In this document: piece by piece, positions 24,232 through 32,974 of the stretch
Numbering within the stretch: the stretch's first letter is position 1
Layout: every line of letters begins with the position of its first letter
Notes under the pieces: model-generated
The model's database searches: none
Seen by the model: only the letters and a program-made list of their open reading frames with translations
What the model was told of the DNA's origin: nothing
Origin: Eggerthellaceae bacterium
Lineage (GTDB): Bacteria > Actinomycetota > Coriobacteriia > Coriobacteriales > Eggerthellaceae
NCBI GenBank assembly: GCA_017434045.1
Contig: JAFRGA010000053.1
Span: 1-35,097, forward strand
Length of the DNA stretch: 35,097 nucleotides
Reading direction: 5' to 3'
Position numbers and translations under genes: made by a program

Positions 24232-24559
24232 GGCGACGCTCCCGTATGCAAAGTTGCCAAGTATTGAAATAGGCTAATACCAACAAAAACGCTGTCAGTT
24301 GTTTTTACAACAATATACGCAACTGAAAAGGGAAAAGTGTCCTGACTTTATTTTGGGAAAGTGTATCTTCCGGCAGGATAAACCGTAGATTAGCGCAATC
24401 CGCGCCACTTGAACCAGGACAATTCACAAGCGGATTGCAGGCATTGCGTCCCATGGGATAGTGTCATGAACATTCTTTGGATAGGTGTACCTTTACCTGG
24501 GTTTTCTCATGGTCATACAATCTTCATGACTAGGTATAGGTTCGTGAGAGGGGCCTGCC
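24232..24559 (+). promoter_or_regulatory. Divergent regulatory region with candidate nrfA promoter
   Basis: A 328-bp AT-richer gap between the MocR-type gene and nrfA. A plausible nrfA promoter is TTTACC at 24492-24497 and TACAAT at 24516-24521, 18 bases apart; the -10 matches 5 of 6 positions. CAGTTG near 24296 and CAACTG near 24320 form a loose inverted repeat around an AT-rich core that could be an operator. No clear FNR or CRP site was seen, and no small gene. Confidence 0.45.
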
Positions 24560-26047
24560 ATGAAGAACAAGAAACTGCTCATCACCATATGCGCCTTGGC
24601 TGTGGTGGCGGTGGTTGCCGGAATTGCCGCATGCGCGCCGAAGGCGAATACGAACGCTTACGGTAATCCGATGGTCAACGTTCAACAAGCTGACATCTCG
24701 CCTACGCCTGACAAGTTCGTCGTCGTGAAGGCCGACCAGTGGAAGGACGCATATCCGTACGAGTACATGTCCTACTTGTCGAACGCCAGCAACACGCCTC
24801 CGGCTGCGGATTACCTCAACACATCTGATGACGCCTGGCGTGCAGAGGGCGCTACGAAGGAGGACACCACGTCCACCCTTCCCGAGGATTGGGAGTACGT
24901 CGACGCGGGCAAGCTGGATTACCTCGAAACCAACCCCGAGATCAAGACGCTTGGCAAGGGCTATGGTTATGCGAAGTACTACACGGAGCCGGCGAGCCAT
25001 GTGTTCTCGCTCTGGTCGGTTTCGCACAACGGACGCGTGAACGACGGTACCAAGACCAAGGCTGCCTGCATCACCTGCAAGAGCCCGCAGTATTCCAACT
25101 TGGTCGACATGGAGGGCGAAGAAGTTCATCTCCGTCCATTCAACGAGGTTATCGGCCAGCTCGACGAGAACATCAGTTGTGCGAGCTGCCATGCGAACAC
25201 GCCGATGAAGGATGGCAAAGTCTATCTCGAGGTCGACCGTGCCGAATGGGTCCGTTCGATGGGCGCTGATGCAGGCAAAACCATAGAGGGCGAAGTGTGC
25301 GGGCAGTGCCACTGCGACTACTCCATGGCGCCCGGCACCAGCATTCCCACGAGCCCATACGACAACGGCCGTTCAGACATGGTTCCCGAAAAGGCCCTGC
25401 ATTGGTATGACGACCATAATTTCGTGGATTGGACCTATGCTTCCACTGGTGCCAAGATGTTGGCCATTCGCCATGCTGAGTACGAGTTCAACTACGGTGG
25501 AGACAACAAGATCCTGCCCATGGGCTCGCATATGAACCAGCTCGGCTATGATTGCGCCGACTGCCACATGGCCACTGTGAAGGCCGAAGACGGCACGGTG
25601 TATGCTGACCATCACTGGATTAGCCCAACCGAAAATGACGAGCTCATCGAGCGCGATTGCAAGAGCTGCCACGCTGACCTGAAGGCCGAAGTCAAAGCCT
25701 GGCAAGACGAGATCGACGGCGCTACGACGGTCCTCGGCCAGCGCTGCGAGAAGTTCATCCAGAATCTCGAGTCGAAGGTCGCCACGATGCAGGATGACCC
25801 GAACAAGCCCGGCGAGCAGGCCCTCATGCTCGACGAGGCGTTCGCCAAGAGCAACGGCATCGACGCCAAGACGCTCGAGCGCCTGCAGTGGATCCAGCGT
25901 GCGTCGTGCTATTACTGGAACCTCGATGCGGCAGAGAACAGCGAAGGCGCCCATAACCCGACGTATTACCGTTACTGCCTCGACAAGGGCAACGAGCTTC
26001 TCGACGAGGGCGACAAGCTCCTGGGCATGTCCTCGGTCGCAGCGTAA
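24560..26047 (+). CDS. nrfA: NrfA, pentaheme cytochrome c nitrite reductase
   Basis: A 495-residue secreted multiheme enzyme that reduces nitrite to ammonium with six electrons. The active-site heme has the diagnostic CXXCK motif, CITCK at residues 170-174. Four ordinary sites follow: CASCH (207-211), CGQCH (247-251), CADCH (332-336) and CKSCH (367-371). The N-terminus is a hydrophobic signal peptide ending IAAC, which looks like a lipobox, so the mature protein may be lipid-anchored at Cys28 on the outer face of a single-membrane cell. A GAGGGG site precedes the ATG. It is followed 96 bp later by nrfH, its electron-donor partner. Length and heme order match NrfA well. Confidence 0.97.
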   Translation: MKNKKLLITICALAVVAVVAGIAACAPKANTNAYGNPMVNVQQADISPTPDKFVVVKADQWKDAYPYEYMSYLSNASNTPPAADYLNTSDDAWRAEGATKEDTTSTLPEDWEYVDAGKLDYLETNPEIKTLGKGYGYAKYYTEPASHVFSLWSVSHNGRVNDGTKTKAACITCKSPQYSNLVDMEGEEVHLRPFNEVIGQLDENISCASCHANTPMKDGKVYLEVDRAEWVRSMGADAGKTIEGEVCGQCHCDYSMAPGTSIPTSPYDNGRSDMVPEKALHWYDDHNFVDWTYASTGAKMLAIRHAEYEFNYGGDNKILPMGSHMNQLGYDCADCHMATVKAEDGTVYADHHWISPTENDELIERDCKSCHADLKAEVKAWQDEIDGATTVLGQRCEKFIQNLESKVATMQDDPNKPGEQALMLDEAFAKSNGIDAKTLERLQWIQRASCYYWNLDAAENSEGAHNPTYYRYCLDKGNELLDEGDKLLGMSSVAA

Positions 26048-26061
26048 AGCATCGAAGCACC

Positions 26062-26087
26062 GGCCCTCGCGTGTGATGCGCGGGGCC
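26062..26087 (+). other. Hairpin between nrfA and nrfH
   Basis: GGCCC-CGCG and CGCG-GGGCC arms form a GC-rich stem-loop 15 bases after the nrfA stop. With no T-tract it is unlikely to stop transcription fully. It may protect the nrfA message or lower nrfH expression relative to nrfA. The function is inferred from position only. Confidence 0.45.
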
Positions 26088-26143
26088 TCAACCCATCCGA
26101 TTGATGCCGCGGCAATGGGGCGGCGCACCGGGAAGGGGAGACC

Positions 26144-26875
26144 ATGAGCGAAGAGAAGAAAACCACGGAAAACCAACCAGCTGAAAAGCGCAAGAGCAAG
26201 AAGCTCCCCATCATCGCGGTCGTCGTCGCGGTCATCGCGATTGCGGGCATTGGGTTCTGGAGTTGGCATGAGACACCCGGCTTCTGTGCGGCCTTCTGCC
26301 ACAACATGGACCAATACCTCGAAAGTTACGAGCAGGAGCAGGGTGTGGCAGGTGTTGACAAATACGGAAATGCAGTGTCAAACACGAATGCCATGATGGC
26401 GACTATGCACCGTAACACCAAGGCGACGGCCATGCCCGAGATCCGCTGCATGGGTTGCCATCATGCAGTAATAGGCGAGCAGGTCAGCGAGGGTATCGGC
26501 TGGGCTACCGGCAACTATCTCGATCCGCTCGACGAACGCGTGGGCGAGCATCTGACGGCTTGGTGGAACGAGCCCGCAAACAACTTCTGCGCAAATAAGA
26601 ACTGCCATGTCTATCTGCTCGGCGATGACGGCGCGTTGAGCTACGACAAGCTCGAGGCTTCGACGAAATCGCGCGCCTTCAACCCGCACGAGCGCCATCA
26701 CGAGAACCTGACGCTTCAATGCACCGATTGCCACAAGGGCCATCGTGCCTCGACGGTCGTCTGTACCGGTTGCCATAACCACGAGAACGTCAAACTGCCC
26801 GATGGCTGGGTCACCTATATCGAATCGCAGGAAATCATGAGGGCGCAATTCCCTGGCCAAGCTCAAGCAGCGTAA
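26144..26875 (+). CDS. nrfH: NrfH/NapC-like membrane multiheme cytochrome c
   Basis: A 243-residue cytochrome with a charged cytosolic N-terminus, one membrane anchor (about residues 22-41) and an extracytoplasmic heme domain. NrfH passes electrons from menaquinol to NrfA. Heme-binding sites are C48-AAF-C52-H53 followed by N-M (the CHXM pattern of the NrfH quinol-site heme), CMGCH at 102-106 followed by another His, C149-ANKN-C154-H155, CTDCH at 193-197 and CTGCH at 207-211. The first is CX3CH and the third CX4CH, so two of five sites are non-standard; typical NrfH has four CXXCH sites and about 160 residues. It has a GGGGAG site. Assignment rests on position after nrfA and the CHNM site; a paralogous NapC-type cytochrome is the alternative. 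Confidence 0.88.
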   Translation: MSEEKKTTENQPAEKRKSKKLPIIAVVVAVIAIAGIGFWSWHETPGFCAAFCHNMDQYLESYEQEQGVAGVDKYGNAVSNTNAMMATMHRNTKATAMPEIRCMGCHHAVIGEQVSEGIGWATGNYLDPLDERVGEHLTAWWNEPANNFCANKNCHVYLLGDDGALSYDKLEASTKSRAFNPHERHHENLTLQCTDCHKGHRASTVVCTGCHNHENVKLPDGWVTYIESQEIMRAQFPGQAQAA

Positions 26876-26897
26876 GAAACAATACTCCCCTTATCAA

Positions 26898-26930
26898 AAG
26901 GGCACTTCAACCAGGAGTGCCCTTCCTTTT
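26898..26930. terminator. Bidirectional terminator after nrfAH
   Basis: AAGGGCACT at 26898-26906 pairs with AGTGCCCTT at 26916-26924 over a 9-base loop, followed by CCTTTTG. On the minus strand the same stem is followed by TTTTGATA. It should end nrfH and also the ahcY transcript arriving from the other side. Confidence 0.85.
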
Positions 26931-27007
26931 GTCCCTTGATGGAAATGAACAGGGTACGGGTTTCCGTTCAGGCCAACATGACGAATCGCCGCCCCCTGTC
27001 AGGTTTT

Positions 27008-28258
27008 CTAGAATTTCCAGCTGTTCATGTAGGCGATTTGCTCGTCGGTGAGCGTGTCGATCTCGATACCGAGGGTCTCAAGCTTGACGGTGGCAACGCC
27101 GTCGTCGATCTCTGCGGGAACGTCGTACACCTTGTTCTCGAGCTCGCCGGCATGCTTGTACAGGTACTCGGCGGCAAGCGCTTGGTTTGCGAAGCTCATG
27201 TCCATGACGGAGGCGGGATGGCCTTCAGCGCAGGCGAGGTTCACCAGACGGCCCTGGGCCAATAGCACGATTTTGCGGCCGTCTTCGAGCGTGTATTCCT
27301 CGACGAGCGGCTTGAGCTCGACCTTGCTCGTCGAATGCTCTTCTAGCCAGGTGATGTTGATCTCGGAATCGAAGTGTCCCGAGTTGCACAGGATGGCGCC
27401 GTCCTTCATGTTTTCGAAGGCTGGGGCGTCGACGACCTTGCAGTCGCCCGTGACGGTTACCCAGACGTCGCAGTACTTGGCGGCCTCCTCGGCCTTCATG
27501 ACGCGGTAGCCCTCCATGTGCGCCTCGAGCGCCCTCAGCGGGTCGACTTCGCAGACGATGACATCCATGCCCATCCCCTTGGCGCGCAGCGCGAGGCCGC
27601 TTCCGCAGTAGCCGTAGCCCGAGATCACGATGGTGCGGCCGCACATCAGGCGGTTAGTCGCCCTGATGATGCCGTCGAGTGTGGATTGGCCGGTGCCGTA
27701 GTGGTTGTCGAAGCAATGCTTGGTGTTGGCGTCGTTGATGTTGAACACGGGATAGCCGAGCGTGCCCTCGGCGGCCATGGCGATCAGGCGCACGACGCCG
27801 GTCGTGGTCTCCTCGGTTCCTCCGATTACGCCGGGGAGCTTGTCGGTGAAGCGCGTGTGCAGGGCAGTGTCCAAGTCGGCGCCATCGTCCATGATGATCT
27901 GCGGGTTGGTGGCAACTACCGCGTCGATATGGGCGTTGTACGTGTCGGCGTCCTCGCCGGCGATAGCGTGGACTTCGACGCCGAAGTCGCGGACGAGGGA
28001 CGCGGCGGTGTCATCTTGGGTGGAAAGTGGGTTGGAGGCGCACAGCGTCACCTGGGCCCCTGAGGCCACGAGGGCGCGCATGAGGTTGGCCGTCTCGGTG
28101 GTGACATGCATGCAAGCACCGATGCGCACGCCTTCAAGCGGCTTCTCTTCCTCGAACCGCTCGCGAATGCGCGTGAGCACGGGCATGTCGCGCTCCGCCC
28201 AAAGGATGCGGGCCAAGCCCTGGTCGGCAAGATTGATGTCCTTGATCTCGTAAGCCAT
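27008..28258 (-). CDS. ahcY: Adenosylhomocysteinase
   Basis: A 416-residue cytosolic NAD-dependent S-adenosylhomocysteine hydrolase. It regenerates homocysteine and adenosine from SAH made by methyltransferases, relieving their inhibition. Visible blocks are ACMHVTTETANLM, GGTEETTTGV, INDANTKHCFDNHYGTGQS with the substrate/NAD Lys and Asn, the Rossmann motif GYGYCGSG, and LCNSGHFDSEI. The C-terminus keeps the conserved aromatic end (YMNSWKF). Length fits the shorter form found in archaea and many anaerobes, which lacks the roughly 40-residue insert. The open frame extends 22 codons upstream, but the ATG at 28258 has a strong GGAGGA site and starts the conserved protein. No SAH riboswitch was recognised upstream. 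Confidence 0.96.
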   Translation of the reverse strand: MAYEIKDINLADQGLARILWAERDMPVLTRIRERFEEEKPLEGVRIGACMHVTTETANLMRALVASGAQVTLCASNPLSTQDDTAASLVRDFGVEVHAIAGEDADTYNAHIDAVVATNPQIIMDDGADLDTALHTRFTDKLPGVIGGTEETTTGVVRLIAMAAEGTLGYPVFNINDANTKHCFDNHYGTGQSTLDGIIRATNRLMCGRTIVISGYGYCGSGLALRAKGMGMDVIVCEVDPLRALEAHMEGYRVMKAEEAAKYCDVWVTVTGDCKVVDAPAFENMKDGAILCNSGHFDSEINITWLEEHSTSKVELKPLVEEYTLEDGRKIVLLAQGRLVNLACAEGHPASVMDMSFANQALAAEYLYKHAGELENKVYDVPAEIDDGVATVKLETLGIEIDTLTDEQIAYMNSWKF

Positions 28259-28572
28259 GAGTTCCTCCGATTTCCTTTCGTTCCGCTTACTCGGCTCAGA
28301 ATTGCGGCGCATACGGTGTTTCAAGCCAGAGTACCATCTATGGATGACGCCATAGGCTCAAACTCGCCAACACCTGATAATCTTGACGTTTCGAACGAAC
28401 TGACGAAAGTTCGGGCGGGCGGCCTTTCAGGGTGCTTGGCACCGTGCCAGGTTTCCTTTCAGAGCTGCCGAACAGGTAGAATAAGCCGTCGCTTCATATG
28501 AATAACTGTGACATTACCGTCGGGTAATCGTACGAGCCGCAGTTTGCCAGGGCAATCTGTTACACTAGGACA
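28259..28572. other. Intergenic stretch upstream of ahcY
   Basis: No credible gene. It holds a perfect 13-bp palindrome TGGCACCGTGCCA at 28437-28449 within a GGTGCTTGGCACC context, flanked by two CCTTTCAG direct repeats, and a small stem ATTACC/GGTAAT at 28513-28528. An ahcY promoter should lie in its left part but no clear boxes were found. Confidence 0.5.
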
Positions 28573-28878
28573 TTGTTTCTTTCGGGTCTGTAGTTGAGGA
28601 ACGTCAAGTTCCAAGTCCATGGCAGATGCGGTCGAAAGGATCCACGTAAACCGGACGGCTTGCCGTCCGGCGAGCACGGCGCGTTCTAGGTGTAAGTCGC
28701 ATCGCCCGTTGATACACGGCATGGTGTCGTGGCGGGCGAGAGGGTGATGGTGAGTAGCTCAGCCCCGATGCGCGAGTGTGGGGTCGAAGACTAGGTCAGC
28801 CGGAGGAAACAAGCTGGCGCTTGGCGCCTGTGTATGGGAATTGAGCGCATCGGCGTTCGGAGATGGAGGTTTTTGAAC
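28573..28878 (+). promoter_or_regulatory. Structured leader upstream of the solute-binding lipoprotein gene
   Basis: An extended -10 element TGTTACACT at 28558-28566 would start an RNA near 28573 with a leader of about 300 bases. Strong stems are CCGGACGGC/GCCGTCCGG at 28651-28670, TCGCCCG/CGGGCGA at 28702-28739 and GGCGC/GCGCC at 28816-28828. GATGCG (28625), CGCATC (28698), CGATGCGC (28766) and GCGCATCG (28845) can pair in two mutually exclusive ways. It could be a riboswitch-like leader or an independent small RNA. No known riboswitch, SRP RNA, RNase P or tmRNA signature was recognised. Confidence 0.5.
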
Positions 28879-29787
28879 ATGAAGCGCTTTGGAATGGCAA
28901 TGCTCGTCTGCGCAATCGTGGCATGCACCAGCCTGCTGTTGGCGGGTTGCGAAGCCAAGACGTATACGCCTCCAGCAAAGAACCAGACCGTTTCGGCGAG
29001 CGCGCTTGGCAAGGCGGGCGTGTTGCGCGTCGGCGTCAATTCGGCATCCGCGCCCTTGGCGGGGCAAGCCACCTCTTCTTCCCGCATTGTCGGCATCGAC
29101 GTCGATGTGGCTTCGTATTTGGCCGATCAGCTCGGCTGCAAGGTCGAGATCGTGGATGTGGGCAATGATCCTGCAACGGCTCTTGCAAATGGGACGGTAG
29201 ATGTGGTTCTCGGCGTCGAAGCCACCGACGACGAGGTGCAGTACTGGTGCTCGCCCATGTATATTCAAACAGGGGTAGCCCTGTTCGGGACCGCGTCGGA
29301 AACAGCTGTCCCCACCATCGACTCGGCTCCGAAAATCGCCGCGCAAGCTTCATCGAAGAGCTCATGGCGTGTGACGAACCTCTACGGGGACGATTCGCTT
29401 GTCGCGCAGGACGACCTGAAATCGGCGTTTGCCGCTGTGGAGCAGGGAGCCGTTCGCTATGTTGCAGCTGATGCCGTCATCGGCACGTACGTTGCCTACA
29501 CGAGCGATTACAACGAGAAGATCGTCGCGCTTTTGCAAGATGCAACCGGGTATTGCGCTGCGGTCAATTCGGCGAATACGGAGCTCCAAACGGCTTTGAC
29601 GAGCGCGATGGACACGCTTGTCAAGGGGGGCATGATGAACGTGATCGAGGCGAAGTGGCTGGGCGCACCTCTGAACCTCAACGATGTGACCGTTGTCAAG
29701 AGCGCTTCCGGCAAAGACGACGCTTCCAAGAGCGCCGCATCCGCCAAGAGCGCCGACGCTGCCAAGAAGGACGAAAAGAAATCCTAG
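28879..29787 (+). CDS. Periplasmic-type solute-binding lipoprotein (SBP_bac_3-like)
   Basis: A 302-residue lipoprotein. The signal peptide ends LLLAGC, so the mature protein starts at that Cys (about residue 24). The body resembles family 3 amino-acid-type binding proteins: GVLRVGVNSASAPL, the IVGIDVDVASYLADQLG segment that normally defines the ligand pocket, GTVDVVLGVEATDDE, and VRYVAADAVIGTYVA. The last 30 residues are a Lys/Ser/Ala/Asp-rich tail. No permease or ATPase gene is adjacent, so it may feed a transporter encoded elsewhere or act as a sensor. A GGAGG site nine bases upstream supports the ATG at 28879 over one at 28834. It follows an unusually long, structured leader. Confidence 0.88.
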   Translation: MKRFGMAMLVCAIVACTSLLLAGCEAKTYTPPAKNQTVSASALGKAGVLRVGVNSASAPLAGQATSSSRIVGIDVDVASYLADQLGCKVEIVDVGNDPATALANGTVDVVLGVEATDDEVQYWCSPMYIQTGVALFGTASETAVPTIDSAPKIAAQASSKSSWRVTNLYGDDSLVAQDDLKSAFAAVEQGAVRYVAADAVIGTYVAYTSDYNEKIVALLQDATGYCAAVNSANTELQTALTSAMDTLVKGGMMNVIEAKWLGAPLNLNDVTVVKSASGKDDASKSAASAKSADAAKKDEKKS

Positions 29788-29832
29788 TAAAGTCCGGAGC
29801 AGTATTCCAAGGACAAATTCGCACGAACGCAC

Positions 29833-29857
29833 GAGGGGGAAGCCGAGCTTCCCCCTC
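29833..29857. terminator. Bidirectional terminator between convergent genes
   Basis: GAGGGGGAAGC and GCTTCCCCCTC form a perfect 11-bp stem with a 3-base loop. It lies between the stops of the binding protein and the M16 peptidase. The T-tract is poor on both strands. Confidence 0.7.
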
Positions 29858-29903
29858 TGTGTATGGGATGACGCGCATCCCCTCGGATTTGGCGCAGATA
29901 ACC

Positions 29904-32852
29904 TTATCCGACGAGGCTGATAACCGTGAGCGGCGTTGCAGCCGACTCGAGTATTGCGCGATTGCCAAAAACGCAGAAGGCCTTCTGCTCGCTCATCTGA
30001 TCGAGCGCCGATCCAAGTGAGCGAACGTCTTCAGGAGTTGTCGCGATAATTTGGCTCCTCAACAAGCGGCGTTCGCCAGATGGGCGTTCGGCCAGGAACT
30101 CGCCTGCCTGACGGCGCATGAGCGTCCGTGGCTTGACAGGTGTGTCCATGGAGGCCACCGAGGCCACGACGAACCCTTCGAAGTCTTCCTTGGAGGGGTT
30201 GAACCCTGAAAGCCATGAACTCGCATCCTTGAAGCGGGCTATGGTCTCGTCCAAATGCGGGTCGCGGTAAGAGTGGAAGCGCATGTTGCCGCCGCGCTGC
30301 GCCTGGAACCCGCATCCGTAGGCGCCGCCCTTGACGCGCACTTCGTTCCACAGGTAGTCAAGCGAAAGCGCCCGACTGGCAACAGCCCAGCTTCCGGAGT
30401 AATCGAGCCCGAGCAGGCGGCGGTCCCAGCCCATGGAGGTGAAGCACACGTCGCTGGGAACCACGAAGGCCTCGTTTCTCACGATGGGTGCGGGAATGTG
30501 CAGCTGTCCGCGTGGTGCGTCGGAGATGCCGGGCGTGGCGCTCGTCTGCCAGAAGAGCTCGTAGTCGGCATCGGATCCGGCGAAGCTCATGGTGCAAGCG
30601 TCATCGCTGAACAGGCGTCTGGCCACGTCGGCCAGGCGATTGGCAAGCTCGTCTGCGCGCTGGTCGTAGTTGTCGATGAGCTCGCAGACGAAGCGGTAGA
30701 AATCCACAGTGCCCAACTGCTCGTTCACGACGCCTGCGGCAGAGTAATAGGACTTCAAGCGGCTCACGGCGGACGAGTGACCGGAGTTCGCGAAAGCCTG
30801 CTCCAAGCTTATCTTGCGCTGCTTCAGGATGTCGAGGATCTTGTCGGTGGCGTTGAAGTCGGTGCTCGTCATCACCTCTAATGGCAAAGATACGAGGGCG
30901 TCCATGTTCTTTGACAACGCCGAGGAGCTGACGACGAACATCGGGCGGGCTTTACGCGCATCTGCCTTGTCCTCGAAAGCCTCGGTGAAAAACGAGAGGT
31001 TACCCAGCTTGTCTTGAATGATCGTGTCGAGCTGTGAGGCGGTGTGTTCGGCGGTATCGAGCTTTCCAAGGACGTATCCCAGCAAGGAGACGTAGGGCAG
31101 CTCGTCGAAGGGGATGCGATCAAGGTCGAAATAGCGGTAAGCGTAAGCGATGCCACGTGTGGGCACCTGATGGCGCAGGCAGGGCAGCGGTGCATCCGGG
31201 TCAAGGCTGAAGGCTGGTTCTGCCGGGGCGTCTCCAATGTCAGAAATTGACAGTCTCGGCAATGTGGCAATGGCCTCGGGCGGGTCAGGTTGTTCCTGAA
31301 GCTCGCGCAGCAAAGCCACTTCGGCGTCGATCTGATCGACCTTGCTGGGCGTGAGGGCGCTTTGCGCAGCTTCGAGTCGCTCTGAGAGCCCGCCATCGTA
31401 GGCGTCTGGGTTCGGGACGATCTCCGCCTCGCCAGCGTGGTCGTTCTCGCAGAACAACGTGCGTGCCAGATCCTCGAAGTAACCGTTGGGAAGCTCGCGG
31501 CGCAATTCGGCGAACATGTCCTCATACCGCAGGTAGTCGGTGGCGGCGTCATCGTCGTAGAGCCATCCCGACAAGGCGTTCATGGCGTACACGACGCCGT
31601 CGGCCATGCCGAAATCATGCTCGCGCATACGGAACTCCTCATGCGAGAGCGCGGCTTCGATGAGCTTGTGATCGAGCCCTTCTTCAAGCAGCCGCTTGAT
31701 TTCGTTCTCGATGACGATCGCGTTCGAAAACGGCGTCTTGTTGTCGGGCATTTGCAGCTGGATGACCGCAAAGGGCTGCAACAGCGCATCCGACACGTAT
31801 GCGTGGATGTCATGCGCAAGCCCCATGTCGAGCAGCCGGCGCTTGAGCGGCGCCTCGTTGCTGCCCAGCAGCGCGTCGAGCAAGATGTCTGTTGCGAACA
31901 CGCGCGTGCGGTCGCGCGAAGTGCCGATGACCCAAGCGCATCCGGCACACGCGTTTTCGGGAGCGGTCCTCATCGGGACGCGGCTGGTGAAGCGACACCA
32001 ATCCTGCGGCTCGATCGTGCGGGGCGTGAGCGGGGCGAGGCCGGCGGCTTCACGCACCTCGTCAATTGCGCGTTGCTCGTCGGCAACGGGCGAGAGGTAG
32101 CGCTCGTCGAGGAAGGCCAGCGCGCGATCGATGTCGAGGTTTCCGTACAGGATGATGTAGCTGTTGTCGGTGCGGTAATGGCAGCGATGCTCGTCGAGGA
32201 AGTTTTCGTAGGTGAGCGTCGGGATCGTCGCCGGTATTCCGCCCGATTCGTATGCATAGCAGTTGTCGGAGAAAAGGCTTGCCTGGAGCGTGTTGTAAAG
32301 CACCGTGTTCGCGTCGCTGAGCGCGCCTTTCATCTCGTTGAACACGACACCGTTGTAGACGAGGGCCACATCGCCGGCGACCGAGTCTTCGTCGCGTTTA
32401 AGCTCGTAGTGCCAGCCTTCCTGCTCGAAGATTTGGCGCTTCTCGTAGATGCGGGGATGGAATACCGCGTCGAGGTACACATCCATCAGGTTGTACAGGT
32501 CTTGCTTGTTGGTGGAAGCTACGGGATAGAGCGTCTTGTCCCCGAAGGTCATGGCGTTCAGGAACGTCTGCATCGATCCCTTCAGCAAATCGACGAAGGG
32601 TTCCTTCACCGGAAACTTGCGCGATCCGCACAGCACCGAATGCTCCAGGATGTGGAACACGCCAGTGTCGTCGGCTGGAGGCGTGCGGAATCCGATGGCG
32701 AAAGACTTGTTCTCGTCATCGTTCTGCAAGTACAGGAGCTTTGCGCCCGATGCCTCGTGCAGGCCGGTTATGGCCTTGCCCTCGATTTCGGGTAAGGCTT
32801 CGCAAGAATCGATGAGAAAGCCGTGGATCACGGCATTGGGCTTCAGTTCCAT
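29904..32852 (-). CDS. M16C-family zinc metallopeptidase (PreP/Cym1-like)
   Basis: A 982-residue protein with the inverted zinc motif HXXEH as HILEH at residues 67-71, followed by VLCGSRKFPVKEPF and the FNEMKGALSDANTVL segment carrying the distal Glu. The order N-terminal catalytic half, middle linker, C-terminal inactive half matches the M16C (presequence protease) subfamily. The later segment RVKGGAYGCGFQAQRGGNM corresponds to the conserved Arg/Tyr substrate-clamp region. These enzymes close around and degrade unfolded peptides of about 10-70 residues; the bacterial form has no signal peptide here and should be cytosolic. The start has a GGGAGG site. It diverges from the unknown membrane protein at 32975. 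Confidence 0.94.
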   Translation of the reverse strand: MELKPNAVIHGFLIDSCEALPEIEGKAITGLHEASGAKLLYLQNDDENKSFAIGFRTPPADDTGVFHILEHSVLCGSRKFPVKEPFVDLLKGSMQTFLNAMTFGDKTLYPVASTNKQDLYNLMDVYLDAVFHPRIYEKRQIFEQEGWHYELKRDEDSVAGDVALVYNGVVFNEMKGALSDANTVLYNTLQASLFSDNCYAYESGGIPATIPTLTYENFLDEHRCHYRTDNSYIILYGNLDIDRALAFLDERYLSPVADEQRAIDEVREAAGLAPLTPRTIEPQDWCRFTSRVPMRTAPENACAGCAWVIGTSRDRTRVFATDILLDALLGSNEAPLKRRLLDMGLAHDIHAYVSDALLQPFAVIQLQMPDNKTPFSNAIVIENEIKRLLEEGLDHKLIEAALSHEEFRMREHDFGMADGVVYAMNALSGWLYDDDAATDYLRYEDMFAELRRELPNGYFEDLARTLFCENDHAGEAEIVPNPDAYDGGLSERLEAAQSALTPSKVDQIDAEVALLRELQEQPDPPEAIATLPRLSISDIGDAPAEPAFSLDPDAPLPCLRHQVPTRGIAYAYRYFDLDRIPFDELPYVSLLGYVLGKLDTAEHTASQLDTIIQDKLGNLSFFTEAFEDKADARKARPMFVVSSSALSKNMDALVSLPLEVMTSTDFNATDKILDILKQRKISLEQAFANSGHSSAVSRLKSYYSAAGVVNEQLGTVDFYRFVCELIDNYDQRADELANRLADVARRLFSDDACTMSFAGSDADYELFWQTSATPGISDAPRGQLHIPAPIVRNEAFVVPSDVCFTSMGWDRRLLGLDYSGSWAVASRALSLDYLWNEVRVKGGAYGCGFQAQRGGNMRFHSYRDPHLDETIARFKDASSWLSGFNPSKEDFEGFVVASVASMDTPVKPRTLMRRQAGEFLAERPSGERRLLRSQIIATTPEDVRSLGSALDQMSEQKAFCVFGNRAILESAATPLTVISLVG

Positions 32853-32903
32853 ACGCGTATCCTCCCGGTTGGATCGCTGCGGACTCTTCTTGAGCGACGA
32901 TCC

Positions 32904-32956
32904 GACACGTCCCTTTTATACGCTGATATCTCGTATAATTTGCCTAGAATTATACC
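32904..32956. promoter_or_regulatory. Divergent promoter region
   Basis: The gap between the M16C gene and the plus-strand gene at 32975 holds several -10-like boxes: TATAAT at 32934-32939 and TAGAAT at 32945-32950 (with CTGATA 16 bases upstream) for the plus strand, and GTATAAAA near 32915-32922 read on the minus strand. Individual assignment is uncertain. Confidence 0.4.
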
Positions 32957-32974
32957 GCGAGCTGGGAGCGTTCT

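Noticed and set aside
28459-28722. 87-residue minus-strand frame upstream of ahcY
   Set aside because: No ribosome binding site; it overlaps the structured region and has no recognisable family.
28573-28878. SRP RNA, RNase P RNA, tmRNA, tRNA, or a lysine or cobalamin riboswitch
   Set aside because: Looked for the conserved cores of each and did not find them; a tRNA-like AGCTCAG at 28756-28762 lacks a matching T arm.
31437-32795. 452-residue frame opposite the M16C gene
   Set aside because: Antisense shadow with no domain and no ribosome binding site.
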